The notes beneath the pieces were generated by a model. That model made no database searches, was not told the DNA's origin, and saw only the letters and a list, made by a program, of their open reading frames with translations. From NCBI GenBank assembly GCA_038212445.1, contig JBBQUM010000005.1:1-64000 (forward strand): a stretch of 64,000 nt of DNA. Direction: 5' to 3'. Positions 31,673-40,932 of this stretch are shown here, in pieces. The DNA comes from TMP-7 sp038212445. Its GTDB lineage: Bacteria > Acidobacteriota > Terriglobia > Bryobacterales > Bryobacteraceae. The first letter of the stretch is position 1. Every line of letters begins with the position of its first letter. The translations under genes and the position numbers were made by a program.

Positions 31673-34165
31673 ATGGCGCGGTCCCGCCGATTAAGCGAGA
31701 CAGCGATGACTGGGTGGATCACCGAGGGCGATGCTTTTGTTGGAAGGTCCGCTGGGCCATATACGATTCAAAGAAAAATAGCGGAAGGCGGGATGGGGGC
31801 GGTGTACCTGGCCGCTCGAAGCGACCAGGAGTTTGAGAAGACGGTCTGCGTCAAACTGCTTCAACTCACGAATCCCACAGCGGAAGAGCTTCACCAGTTC
31901 AGGCAGGAGCGCCAGTTGCTCGCGCGGCTGAATCACCCGCACATTGTCACGCTTCTCGATGGCGGCGATTTGGACGGCGTTCCGTACCTGATCATGGATT
32001 ACGTGGTCGGGCTACCGCTCGATCAATACTGCCGCATGCACCGCTTATCTGTGGAAGCGAAGCTGGTGTTGTTCCGCAAGGTCTGCTCGGCCGTGCATTT
32101 TGCGCACCGCAATCTGATCATTCATCGCGATATCAAGCCGACCAACATCATCGTCACCGAGTCAGGCGAACCGAAGCTGCTGGATTTTGGCGTGGCCAAG
32201 CTGATGAATCCGGAGTATGGGCCGCCGGCTGACATGGCGGTGACGGCCGGGGCGCGAATGTGGACCGCGCTCTATGCGAGTCCCGAGCAGGTGCGCGGCC
32301 GAGCCATCACGAGTTCGAGTGACATTTATTCGCTGGGAGTGGTGTTGTACGAATTGCTTTCCGGAAGTCTTCCGCTTTACCAGAGCGGAATGACGAGTGC
32401 GGAATTCTTCTGGGCGCTGGCGTCTGAGAACCCACTGCCGCCAAGCCAGGCAGTGCTAGCCGAGCAGACGGGAGCGAGCGCCGTAGAGGTTCGAGCACTC
32501 GAGACGCAAATCGCCGGCGACCTGGACTGCATTGCGCTGAAGGCACTCGAAAAAGATCCCGAGCGCCGCTATGCGTCGGTGGAGCATCTCTCGGAAGACG
32601 TCCGGCGTTTTCTCGAGAAGAAGCCGGTGAAGGCTCATCCCTTGACCGCGACTTATCTGGCGTCGCGCTTCGCGGCGCGGCACCGGCCGACGGTAATCGT
32701 CTTCTGTTCAGCGGTGGTATTGCTGGCGGGGGCGACAGCGGCGGCACTCTGGCAAGCGAGCGTCGCACAGCAGGAGCGTGTAAGGGCCGAACGCAGATTT
32801 GAGCAGGTTCGCGACATGGCGACGTCGTTCATCTTCGACTTCCATGAGGCGATAGCGGGGTTGCCCGGCGCGACTGACGCGAGGCGCATGGTGGTGAAGA
32901 AAGGCCTCGAACATCTGGATGCGCTGGCCAAGGAATCAGAAGGCGACCTGGACTTGCAGTTGAAGCTGGCGCGAGCATATCAGTCGATTGGGCTGATTCA
33001 ACGCAGCCGGACCGGTGCGAATCTGGGCGACACAGCAGGAGCTCAAATCAGTTATCACAAGTCACTCGACATCACAGAGGCGGCGCGCGGAAAATTCGGT
33101 GACACACCGCAGATTCTGGATGTCCTGGCGGGGGCGTATTCGGGGTTGGGAGATGTGTTCGCGGTGCGGGGAAAGTCGCAGGACGCGCTGCCGATTTACC
33201 AGAAGGCGCTCAAGTATGCGCAGGTGGCGGCGCGGTCACAGCCGGAGAAGGAGGCCGCTCAGCGCGCTTGCTTCCGGATACTAGCGAAGATTGGCGATAT
33301 GCAGGTAATGATGGGTGACATTGATGCCGCGCAGACGAGCTATGCGATGGCTGGTCGAGGCGTGGAGGAATTTGCGGCGCGTTTCCCGAATGCGTCGTCG
33401 GCGGTGCATGACCGGCTGGTTGGCTATCACAAGATCGCCTTTGTCTGGCAGAAGAAGCGGAACCATGCGGCCGCGATCGAGGCGCTGCTGCCGGCTGTGG
33501 AGCTGGCGGAGAAGACTTATGCAGCCAATCCACGCAGTCATGAGGCGCAGCACGATGCCTATGTCGCCAGGATCCGGCTGTCGGAATCCTATGAAAAGCT
33601 CGACCGCTTCACTGAGACGATGCTGCACGGACAGCGCGCGCTCGAGATTGCGCAGGCTGAAGCAGACGTGGATGCGAATGACGTTCAGGCGCAGTATGAC
33701 GTCACCAACGGATATTTGCATATCGGTGATGCGCACCTGGGCCGGGACCGTCCGGATGAGGCGGCGCGGGCGTACCGGCTGGGATTGGAGTCAGTAAAGC
33801 GGGCGATGATTCCAGATCCTCAGGCGGATGAGGGGACGCATTTCATGATTCAGGCGTACTCGTCGCTCGGCGAGGCACTGCTTGAGGATCACGATGTGCT
33901 GGGCGCGTTTCAGAATATACAGCTCGCGGTGTCGTGCGCGGAAGCGGCAGCGGCTCGACTGGGAACACCGCAGTCGAAGGTGCACCTGGTGAGTACGTAT
34001 CACTCGATGGCGGAGTTGTGCGAGAGAGCGTCGCGGTGGGATGAGGCGGCTCATTATTACAGCAAGATTGCGGCGCTGCCGCAGCAGGTGAAGCAGATGG
34101 CGGGTCCTGACGCGGATGTGTCGGTTGAGCTGGCGAAGTGCCGGCAGCGGTTGGCTCGCCGCTGA
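31673..34165 (+). CDS. Ser/Thr protein kinase with membrane helix and TPR region
   Basis: Residues 30-320 form a Hanks-type kinase domain: glycine loop IAEGGMGAVY (37-45), catalytic Lys61 in VCVKLL, HRDIKPTN with Asp153, DFG (171-173) and the YASPEQVRG P+1 region, all intact. One helix (about 334-353, VIVFCSAVVLLAGATAAAL) crosses the membrane. The remaining 470 residues are helical TPR-like repeats (AQISYHKSLDITEAARGKFG; DALPIYQKALKYAQVA), likely a sensor or docking surface. Such kinases are plentiful in Acidobacteriota, usually next to an ECF sigma factor gene; none is seen here. ATG 31709 (MTGWITE) is an alternative start. Substrates unknown. Confidence 0.9.
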   Translation: MARSRRLSETAMTGWITEGDAFVGRSAGPYTIQRKIAEGGMGAVYLAARSDQEFEKTVCVKLLQLTNPTAEELHQFRQERQLLARLNHPHIVTLLDGGDLDGVPYLIMDYVVGLPLDQYCRMHRLSVEAKLVLFRKVCSAVHFAHRNLIIHRDIKPTNIIVTESGEPKLLDFGVAKLMNPEYGPPADMAVTAGARMWTALYASPEQVRGRAITSSSDIYSLGVVLYELLSGSLPLYQSGMTSAEFFWALASENPLPPSQAVLAEQTGASAVEVRALETQIAGDLDCIALKALEKDPERRYASVEHLSEDVRRFLEKKPVKAHPLTATYLASRFAARHRPTVIVFCSAVVLLAGATAAALWQASVAQQERVRAERRFEQVRDMATSFIFDFHEAIAGLPGATDARRMVVKKGLEHLDALAKESEGDLDLQLKLARAYQSIGLIQRSRTGANLGDTAGAQISYHKSLDITEAARGKFGDTPQILDVLAGAYSGLGDVFAVRGKSQDALPIYQKALKYAQVAARSQPEKEAAQRACFRILAKIGDMQVMMGDIDAAQTSYAMAGRGVEEFAARFPNASSAVHDRLVGYHKIAFVWQKKRNHAAAIEALLPAVELAEKTYAANPRSHEAQHDAYVARIRLSESYEKLDRFTETMLHGQRALEIAQAEADVDANDVQAQYDVTNGYLHIGDAHLGRDRPDEAARAYRLGLESVKRAMIPDPQADEGTHFMIQAYSSLGEALLEDHDVLGAFQNIQLAVSCAEAAAARLGTPQSKVHLVSTYHSMAELCERASRWDEAAHYYSKIAALPQQVKQMAGPDADVSVELAKCRQRLARR

Positions 34166-34231
34166 CAACGGGTGCGGCTTTCGGCTAAAGTAGATTCGAC
34201 AGTACGATGTCACTCTACTGGAGGCCTACTC

Positions 34232-34477
34232 ATGCTGCACATGATCGGACATGCTTTGTTCGGGCTCGTGATTGGAATCGTGGCGAAGTTTTTGCTGCCC
34301 GGAAAGGACCCCGGCGGCTTCATTGTCACGGCGCTGGTGGGCATGGCGGGGGGCTGGTTGGGCGGACTTCTGGGACGGCTGCTTGGCTGGTATAAGGAAG
34401 GCGAGGCGGCTGGATTTCTGATGTCGATTGTTGGAGCGATGGTGCTTCTGGTGGCCTACCGGATGTTGGCGGGTTAA
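34232..34477 (+). CDS. GlsB/YeaQ/YmgE-family small membrane protein
   Basis: The 81-residue protein has three hydrophobic segments (HALFGLVIGIVAKFLL, TALVGMAGGWLGGLLG, LMSIVGAMVLLVAYRM) and the family's GL-x-x-G-x-x-AK start with LLPGKDPGGF. Members of this transglycosylase-associated or stress-linked group are common and poorly understood. A GGAGG ribosome site stands nine bases before the ATG at 34232; the frame upstream to 34172 is not needed. Confidence 0.9.
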   Translation: MLHMIGHALFGLVIGIVAKFLLPGKDPGGFIVTALVGMAGGWLGGLLGRLLGWYKEGEAAGFLMSIVGAMVLLVAYRMLAG

Positions 34478-34510
34478 AGTTTTGCGGCGGTTCGTCCGAT
34501 CAGAAGTAGG

Positions 34511-34855
34511 ATGGACCACCGTCTGCACGAACGCCTACCCGCTGATATTGAAGCGCATGTGATCAACCTGTCGCGGCAGGAACATGAGGCACGCTGCTGG
34601 ATCCTCGACGCGTCGAAGTCGGGGGTAGCGGTGCTGACGAGCCTGGAGTGTGCCTGCGGGGACATGGTGCGGCTGGAGATTCCGGACGGCGGGGTTTACG
34701 GCCACGTAATTCATGTGTCGGCACAGGACGGGATGTCGCGGGTGGGGATTGAGATTGAGCAGGTATTGCTGGGGCGGTCAGATTTGGGATGTTTAGTGGA
34801 TCGCTTAGCGCAAGAAGTGGTTCGCGTGCCTGAGAGTGCAGCGCAGGGCGACTAA
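34511..34855 (+). CDS. PilZ-domain protein
   Basis: The 114-residue protein has RLHERLPADIEAHVINL (an RxxxR-like box near the N-terminus) and WILDASKSGVAVLTSLE (a D-x-S-x-x-G variant), followed by beta-strands (DMVRLEIPDGGVYGHVIHVS ... MSRVGIEIE). This pattern fits a stand-alone PilZ domain, which binds cyclic-di-GMP in many bacteria. The output partner is unknown. It lies 33 bases after the membrane protein gene. Confidence 0.75.
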   Translation: MDHRLHERLPADIEAHVINLSRQEHEARCWILDASKSGVAVLTSLECACGDMVRLEIPDGGVYGHVIHVSAQDGMSRVGIEIEQVLLGRSDLGCLVDRLAQEVVRVPESAAQGD

Positions 34856-34902
34856 AACATGGTATTCTGAGTTGGTCGTCGATACAACCCTGTAGCGGCG
34901 TT

Positions 34903-34979
34903 CGGGGCGTGGCTCAGCCTGGTAGAGCGCCTGGTTCGGGACCAGGAAGTCGCAGGTTCGAATCCTGCCGCCCCGACCA
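34903..34979 (+). tRNA. tRNA-Pro (anticodon CGG)
   Basis: A full cloverleaf can be folded: acceptor CGGGGCG/CGCCCCG, D arm GCTC-AGCCTGGTA-GAGC, anticodon arm CCTGG-TTCGGGA-CCAGG giving anticodon CGG, variable loop AAGTC, T arm GCAGG-TTCGAAT-CCTGC, discriminator A and an encoded CCA end. It reads proline codon CCG. Confidence 0.97.
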
Positions 34980-35052
34980 TTTCCTCAAAGACTGACAGTT
35001 CATCGCCTCGGCTCTACGCCAACAATGGGGGCAGGCTTGCCTCCGAACTGAT

Positions 35053-35830
35053 CTAAGAACACAATACCTTAACCCTGAGACGGTAGTTGCTGAAGTTGCG
35101 AAAGCCGTAAGCTTGACACCGGAGGACTTCCATTTTGGTATGGAAACCTTCGGTGATTCCGTTATCGCGGGTGAAGCGCCACATGGCTCCGATCTCTGAG
35201 GCCCAAGAGGCCAGTATGTGGCCCAGGGTGACGAGTTGAGCGAGGTCGGCTTGCTGCAACTCAGAGATGGCGCGGAGGAAGCGTGGAGCAAGCTTTTCAC
35301 ACTGAAGCCTGTTCGGGCTTGAGATTATGACGGTGCCGGCGCATGAGCGAGAGCCATCCGCGAAGCAAGTGTTTACGTACGATCGAGCGAGCCAGATCGA
35401 TGCGGACGACGCGGACGGGATCCTGGCCCTCCAAGTTGACGAAGTAGCTCTCCAAGAGAGTTCGCTGCGGCCCAGCAACACGTCGTAAATGGAGTGGTTT
35501 TTGAGACCGCAGAAAGTCGTGGCAACGCCAAAATCACCCGCTGCGCTCGGCAGCCAGCCGCACCAGGAAGTGAGTGCAATGGCGTTGGACGGTGGCGCTG
35601 CCAATATGCTCGCGGCGGGCGACACGGCTGCGGTTGAAGCCTTCCCTGTGACCTCTTGAAACACTTTGGAGCGAGGGCCTCTGGACGGAGCCTGCACGGC
35701 CTATCCTGGCTCCGGTAGTTTGAGCAAGAGCGGAGGCGACCCAACGCAAGACGATCAACAGAGGGTCAGCGCCTGTGCTGGTCACTGTCGCAGGTACAGG
35801 CGGGACCTTCTCCTGAATCCGGGCCATCAT
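35053..35830 (-). pseudogene. Decayed ISL3-family transposase
   Basis: Pieces of an ISL3-type (DDE) transposase occur in three minus-strand frames. At 35830-35530 stands FNRSRVARREHIGSATVQRH, the helix-turn-helix region; at 35530-35460 VATTFCGLKNHSIYDVLLGR; in another frame LEGQDPVRVVRIDLARS; and at 35190-35053 RDNGITEGFHTKMEVLRCQA and AYGFRNFSNYRLRVKVLCS, the usual C-terminus. Parts of the catalytic core and the N-terminus are missing. The left end is probably at 35010 (GGCTCTACGCCAACAATGG resembles ISL3 terminal repeats); no right repeat was found. The relic lies 30 bases after tRNA-Pro. It is inactive. Confidence 0.8.
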
Positions 35831-35883
35831 TCGGAGTTCTTCATGGACGATCCGTTACCGCGATATCGTATTAAAGCAACGTC

Positions 35884-37188
35884 ATGCTCCGACTCCTTTT
35901 CCTCTGCCTCCTCGCCCTTGCCACCTTCGCGCAGGACCGCATCGCCACTATCCAGGTCCGCGTCTCTACCGACCATGCCGACTGGCGCTACGAGTCGGGC
36001 CAGCATGTCCGCTTCAACATCGTCGCTGTAAGCGACGGCCATCCCCTCAGCGGGATCAAAGTCGCCTACCGCATTGGCCCCGAAATGATGCCGCCGATCC
36101 TTGATCAGAGCGTCACTCTCACCACCGAAGGTCTCACGGTCGACGGCGGTACCCTGACTCAGCCCGGCTTCCTTCGCTGCATTGCCACGGTGGAACAGAA
36201 CGGCAAAACCTACCGCGGACTGGCCACTGCCGCTTTCCACCCGGAAGAGATCAAGCCCACCCAGCAGGACCCGCCTGACTTTGATCAATTCTGGGCCATC
36301 GGCAAGGCGGCACTGGCAAAACTACCCATCGATGCGAAGCTGACTCCGCTGCCCGATTACGGCAACTCCGCCGCCGACTGCTTTCAAGTCAACCTGCAAA
36401 ACGTCGGAATGGGAAACGCGCCATCTCGCTTTTATGGCATTCTTTGTGAACCCAAGGCTCCCGGTAAATATCCCGCACTGCTCAGTGTTCCCGGCGCCGG
36501 CGTCCGTCCCTATCGCGGACTCGCCGAAATGGCTGCTCACGGCATTATCACTCTCCACGTGGGCATTCACGGTATCCCCGTAACAATGGATCAATCCGTT
36601 TATGACTCCCTCTCCGCCGGCGCTCTCGCCAACTACAACACCTTCGGGCTCGACAGCCGCGACCGCTATTATTACCGCCGCGTCTATCTCGGATGTATTC
36701 GCGCGAATGACTTCCTGACGAGTCATCCGAAGTGGGACGGAGCTAACCTGGTTGTCACGGGAGGTAGTCAGGGTGGAGCGTTGTCGATTGTTACCGCCGC
36801 GCTCGATCCTCGCGTCCGCGGACTCGCAGCTTACTACCCCGCGCTGTCGGATGTCACCGGCTATCTCGAGAATCGCGCCGGCGGTTGGCCACACATGTTC
36901 CGCGCCGCCGAAGGCCCGCTCTCTCATCGTTCGCCCGAGAAGATCGAAACGATGCGCTACTACGACGTGGTCAACTTCGCCCGCCGTATCAAGGTGCCGG
37001 GACTATACTCGTGGGGATTCAACGACGAGACCTGCCCGCCCACGTCGACGTACTCTGCATACAACGTGATTACAGCCCAAAAGAAATTACTGCTGGCGCT
37101 AGAAACCGGCCACAATAATATCCCTGAGCAGGTTGCGGAAGTGCAGGCGTGGCTGGAGGCTTTCCTAAAAGTGAACTGGAAACGCTAA
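35884..37188 (+). CDS. Secreted acetylxylan esterase-type hydrolase (AXE1/CE7 family)
   Basis: After a signal peptide (LLFLCLLALATFA) there is an N-terminal beta domain (to about 125) and then an AXE1-type alpha/beta hydrolase. The nucleophile is Ser295 in GGSQGG, with Asp381 (GFNDETCPP) and His410 (ETGHNN) as the rest of the triad. The conserved RYYYRRVYLGC and SVPGAG segments also mark the family, which removes acetyl groups from xylan fragments or cephalosporin C. The start ATG lies just right of the transposase relic. With the GH127 enzyme downstream it suggests plant polymer use, which is inference. Confidence 0.88.
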   Translation: MLRLLFLCLLALATFAQDRIATIQVRVSTDHADWRYESGQHVRFNIVAVSDGHPLSGIKVAYRIGPEMMPPILDQSVTLTTEGLTVDGGTLTQPGFLRCIATVEQNGKTYRGLATAAFHPEEIKPTQQDPPDFDQFWAIGKAALAKLPIDAKLTPLPDYGNSAADCFQVNLQNVGMGNAPSRFYGILCEPKAPGKYPALLSVPGAGVRPYRGLAEMAAHGIITLHVGIHGIPVTMDQSVYDSLSAGALANYNTFGLDSRDRYYYRRVYLGCIRANDFLTSHPKWDGANLVVTGGSQGGALSIVTAALDPRVRGLAAYYPALSDVTGYLENRAGGWPHMFRAAEGPLSHRSPEKIETMRYYDVVNFARRIKVPGLYSWGFNDETCPPTSTYSAYNVITAQKKLLLALETGHNNIPEQVAEVQAWLEAFLKVNWKR

Positions 37189-37307
37189 TCAGAAATCTTC
37201 TCACTTCAGGCGACGACAGACCGCCTCCAAACCGGAAGCGCCACGCCCACCGCAGTTCATGCTATTCGCAAGCGCCGAACTGGCGGGTATGGCGTTAGAA
37301 TTCAGGA

Positions 37308-37757
37308 ATGCTTAACTGGGCCGACGTTCTGAAACTTGCCAAGGACGGTAATCCGGATCCTGCGCGGAGGGTGGTTAAGACTGATGCGGAGTGGCATCAG
37401 CAGTTGACCGACGAGCAGTACCGGGTCACACGTCAGGCGGGCACTGAGCGCGCTTTCAGTTCAGAGATGTGCAGCCTGTTCGAGCCGGGACTCTACTCCT
37501 GCTTGTGTTGCGACACGCTGCTTTTCGATTCGAACGAGAAGTTCGAGTCTCATACCGGGTGGCCGTCTTTCACACAGCCGATTGAGTCCAATGTCATCGC
37601 CTACCACTTCGACGGGCCAGCCTTCCTGAAGCGAGTGGAGACCATCTGCAATACCTGCGAGGCTCATCTCGGGCACGTCTTTCCGGACGGTCCGGCGCCG
37701 AGCGGTCTGCGCTACTGCATGAACGCCGTCGCGCTGAAGAAAGCCGGAAAGACTTGA
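37308..37757 (+). CDS. msrB: Peptide-methionine (R)-S-oxide reductase
   Basis: The enzyme repairs methionine R-sulfoxide in proteins. The 149 residues hold two zinc CxxC pairs (CLCCD and CNTCE) and the active region EAHLGHVFPDGP...GLRYCMN, where the Cys of RYCMN is the catalytic position, with its usual His and Phe. LFEPGLYSCLCC and GWPSFTQPI are standard blocks. The start is ATG 37308. Its stop overlaps the TTG start of the broken epimerase gene, showing an original operon. No signal peptide, so it is cytoplasmic. Confidence 0.95.
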   Translation: MLNWADVLKLAKDGNPDPARRVVKTDAEWHQQLTDEQYRVTRQAGTERAFSSEMCSLFEPGLYSCLCCDTLLFDSNEKFESHTGWPSFTQPIESNVIAYHFDGPAFLKRVETICNTCEAHLGHVFPDGPAPSGLRYCMNAVALKKAGKT

Positions 37758-38382
37758 GAGTCTTTATCACCGGTGCCACTGGGATGGTGGGTGAAGGGGT
37801 GTTGCTGGAGTGTCTCGGGCATCCGACGGTAGAGAGAGTGATGTCGGTCAGTCGCCGGAGTTGTGGCGAGAAGCATCCGAAGTTGACTGAATGCATCATC
37901 CCTGACTTCCTCCAACTGGATGCCTACCTCGGTCAACTCAATGGATACGATGCGTGTTTCTACTGCGCCGGCGTCAGTTCGGCGGGGATGAACGATGCTG
38001 ACTACCCGCACGTCATCTACGGCACCACCCTTCACTTCGCCCAGTCGCTTGCGACCCTCAACCCGGCGATGACGTTCGTCTACGTCTCCGGCAGTCACAC
38101 CGACAGTTCCGAGAGGGCAAGACTGAGAATGCGTTGATGCGGATCCCCTTCAAACACGTCTACAACTTTCGTCCCGGTTTCATGAAGCCGATTTCAGGAC
38201 AGAGGAATGTTAAGGGCTATTACAAGGTGATTGGGTCGCTCTACCCTCTCCTGAATGCCGTGCTCCCCAACCAGGCCAGCCCTCTGCGCGATGTCGGAGT
38301 GGCGATGATCAACAGCGTCTTGAAGGGGTATCCAAAACAGGTGCTGGAGATCAAGGACATCAACGCTCTCGCCAAAGCCTGA
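37754..38382 (+). pseudogene. NAD-dependent epimerase/dehydratase family protein, frameshifted
   Basis: The first 118 codons read a Rossmann fold start (RVFITGATGMVGEGVLLECL, then VYVSGSHTDSSE). Then the frame breaks near 38113 and ends at 38137. The downstream frame continues as EGKTENALMRIPFKHVYNFR and onwards to 38382. In intact relatives this junction reads SGAGTDS.EKGR.MWARVKGKTENAL, so about ten codons plus a frame change seem lost; this is inferred from memory of the family. Function of intact members: small NAD(P)-binding oxidoreductases. It shares a TTGA overlap with msrB. Confidence 0.8.
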
Positions 38383-38404
38383 CCATCTGCGATCATAGGC
38401 CGAT

Positions 38405-39199
38405 ATGGAGCCAAGCGCGTCAGCTACCCGATTTCGTGAATTGCATGAACCTGAGGGCAGGCCCCTTTTGCTTTGCAATATCTGGGACGCCGGGAGCGCT
38501 CGGATTGTCGAGGCCGCCGGCTATCCGGCACTGGCCACGGGAAGCGCAGGCGTCGCATTCTCCCTGGGCTATGCCGACGGGCAGACAATTCCGTTTCAGG
38601 AGATGATGGCCGCCGTGGCGCGGATTGTGCGAGCAGTGGAGGTCCCGGTGTCGGCCGATGTCGAAGCAGGTTACGGCGATGTGGAAGCGACTGCGCGCGA
38701 ACTCATCAATGCCGGGGCCGCGGGCATGAACCTCGAAGACCTGGAGGACGGTAAACTCGTTCCGCTCGATCAACAGGTGGATCGAATCCGGCGAGCGCGG
38801 GACAGCGGCCTCGTAGTGAACGCGCGTACCGACATTTATCTCGCGGGTATTGGCGATGCGGGTTCGCGATTCGACCGTACGGTGGAACGACTGCGGGCCT
38901 TTGCCGCAGCAGGGGCGGACTGCGTGTTCGTGCCGGGCGTCCGCGACGAGGCGACAATCGCGGCGCTGGTCCGTTCTGTGGACGTCGCGGTCAATATACT
39001 GGCCACCGCAGGATCGCCCACCGCCGGCCGGCTGCGTGAGCTGGGAGTGGCACGGATCTCGGTGGGCTCCGGCCCCATGCGCGCCACCATGGCGTTGACG
39101 CGGAGGATCGCTCTCGAGATGCGCAATTCCGGCGAATGGGACTCGTTCACCAACGACACAATCCCTTACGCTGACGCGAACGCGATCTTTCAGCGCTGA
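38405..39199 (+). CDS. Isocitrate lyase/PEP-mutase family protein
   Basis: The 264-residue TIM-barrel protein has NIWDAGSARIVEAAGYPALA, the metal-site segment VPVSADVEAGYGD, GMNLEDLEDGK and VNARTDIYLAG, all typical of the phosphonomutase/isocitrate lyase superfamily. The family includes 2-methylisocitrate lyase, oxaloacetate decarboxylase and carboxyphosphonoenolpyruvate phosphonomutase; the cysteine motif KKCGH of true isocitrate lyases is absent. Substrate not assigned. It lies 22 bases after the epimerase relic. Confidence 0.9.
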   Translation: MEPSASATRFRELHEPEGRPLLLCNIWDAGSARIVEAAGYPALATGSAGVAFSLGYADGQTIPFQEMMAAVARIVRAVEVPVSADVEAGYGDVEATARELINAGAAGMNLEDLEDGKLVPLDQQVDRIRRARDSGLVVNARTDIYLAGIGDAGSRFDRTVERLRAFAAAGADCVFVPGVRDEATIAALVRSVDVAVNILATAGSPTAGRLRELGVARISVGSGPMRATMALTRRIALEMRNSGEWDSFTNDTIPYADANAIFQR

Positions 39200-39200
39200 G

Positions 39201-40925
39201 CTACTTTTGCAGCCAGACGCGGTAGCTCTTTGCGTTCGCGAAAGGCACCAGCGTCAAGGTATGACCGTCGGCCGACGGCGTGGTGTAAGTCGCTTCGCCC
39301 GAAGCTTCGAGATGCACCGGCAGGCGCGGTCCCGCAGTGTCGAGTTCCGGCAGACTGCCGTTTAGCGACTCTTCCAACGCGAGCACCTGGGGTCCACGAG
39401 CGATGGCGAGCGATTGATTGTACGTGGGCGCGCCGGGGAGTACGCGGACCGTCATATCCATCGACACCTTGATCCGCTCGTGAGATCTCCAAGCTCGATT
39501 GATTTCCAGATACTCACCCGGCTTTCCAGAATATTTGCGGCCGCCGACTTCGGCCGTGAATGAAGTCGTCCAAGCGGGGACTCGCAGGAAGATGGGGAAT
39601 TGCGTGGATGCGTTCACCTTCAATTCCACGGTGCCGTTACCGTTCGGATAGTCCGTGGTGGACTCGATGGAGCCCCATTTGCCAGACACGCGGCCGGGAG
39701 TATAGAAGTTGATAGCGACTCCCCCGTTGCGGGCGCCCCACGCCAATTGCGGAATCATGGAAATTCCGCGCGGTTCGCTCGACACGCAACAGTTGATGCC
39801 CGGAGTTGGATTCTTGCGGCCCACCAATGGCGTGAAGTAACAGATGTTGCCGTTGGCCGGATCCTGTGCGCCGAGCAGTTGATTATAGACGGTTCGCTCC
39901 AGTTCCTCGGCGTAGCGCGGATCGCCGGTAAGGCGGAGTAAGTGCCAAGTCAATTGGAGCCAGGTGACGGTAGCGCAACCTTCTCCCACCTCGGCTGCGG
40001 TTTCTCCAGGAAGCACGAAGTCGTCCTGGAAGTGCTCATGCGAACTGGTGGTGCCGGTGATGTAAAGGCGGCGCGTGCGTATGTCGTCCCAAGCGGTCCT
40101 CACCACGCCCGCCAGGTTGGTATCTCCGGTGAGGCGGGCGTATTCGGCCAGGCCTACCAGGTCGGACATCATCTCATAGGCTTTCGCGTTTGCAGTTCGG
40201 CGGACACTACCGTGCGCGGTTAATGAAGAGACGATCTTAGGTCCGTTGGGTTGTTCCCAAGCGCGCAGAATGTAGCGAGCGAACTCCAGGTAGCGCTTGT
40301 CGCCGGTGTCACGGTAGAGATACATCACAGGCTCAAGGACACTGGTGGCGGCCATGCCGACATGCGTGCTTGAGGCGATGATGTCGCGCCTCCCCAGTTG
40401 GTCGCCGAAGGTGGCGATGAGCAAATCGCCGACGCGCCGGGCGGAATCGAGCGCGGGTTTGTAGTCGAACGTTTCGTAGTAGGCGAGCAGTCCCAGGAGA
40501 TTGTATTTGTGGACCCAGACATCCCAATCGGTCCAGCGCTTGGAATCGATGTAGGTGCCGAGGTAGCCGTCGGGCTTTTGGGCGGCGATGAGGGCTCGCA
40601 CCATGCGATCCATTTGGGCTTTGAGGCGATCATCGTGAGTGTAGGCCCAGGTGCGGCATCCGGCGTCGAGATATTTTCCGATGTGCTCGCCGATCCAGAC
40701 CTGGCGTCCAGGCGGGTTCTGAAAGCCTTCGAGCAATCCCTTCTCGTCGATGTTCAGCAGGCGGCCTTCCAGGTTGACGCGCATTCGTTCGCCTAGGAGT
40801 CCTTCGATGCGTTGCGAGTTCAGCGAGGCGGGGACGAACTTATCCGGGATGGCGTTGGGGACGACCGGGGACGCGGCGAAGAGCGTCGCCGTTTGGAGGG
40901 CGATAAACAGCGCGGAACGGTACAT
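39201..40925 (-). CDS. Glycoside hydrolase family 127 (beta-L-arabinofuranosidase-like)
   Basis: The 574-residue secreted protein (signal peptide MYRSALFIALQTATLFA) is an alpha/alpha-barrel glycosidase of the DUF1680/GH127 type. Family blocks include GQVWIGEHIGKYLDAG-like (QVWIGEHIGKYLDAG), QKPDGYLGT, YITGTTSSHEHF, EVGEGCATVTW and GINCCVSSEPRG. In the well-studied Bifidobacterium enzyme a zinc site with three Cys and one Glu makes one Cys nucleophilic. The Glu/Cys in EVGEGCA and the two Cys in NCC are kept here. It likely releases L-arabinofuranose. It converges on the lyase gene with one base between. Confidence 0.88.
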   Translation of the reverse strand: MYRSALFIALQTATLFAASPVVPNAIPDKFVPASLNSQRIEGLLGERMRVNLEGRLLNIDEKGLLEGFQNPPGRQVWIGEHIGKYLDAGCRTWAYTHDDRLKAQMDRMVRALIAAQKPDGYLGTYIDSKRWTDWDVWVHKYNLLGLLAYYETFDYKPALDSARRVGDLLIATFGDQLGRRDIIASSTHVGMAATSVLEPVMYLYRDTGDKRYLEFARYILRAWEQPNGPKIVSSLTAHGSVRRTANAKAYEMMSDLVGLAEYARLTGDTNLAGVVRTAWDDIRTRRLYITGTTSSHEHFQDDFVLPGETAAEVGEGCATVTWLQLTWHLLRLTGDPRYAEELERTVYNQLLGAQDPANGNICYFTPLVGRKNPTPGINCCVSSEPRGISMIPQLAWGARNGGVAINFYTPGRVSGKWGSIESTTDYPNGNGTVELKVNASTQFPIFLRVPAWTTSFTAEVGGRKYSGKPGEYLEINRAWRSHERIKVSMDMTVRVLPGAPTYNQSLAIARGPQVLALEESLNGSLPELDTAGPRLPVHLEASGEATYTTPSADGHTLTLVPFANAKSYRVWLQK

Positions 40926-40932
40926 TATGCGA

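Noticed and set aside
34914..35300. Minus-strand frame containing GRQDSNLRLPGPEPGALPG
   Set aside because: It is the antisense reading of tRNA-Pro plus the transposase relic, a known source of false gene calls.
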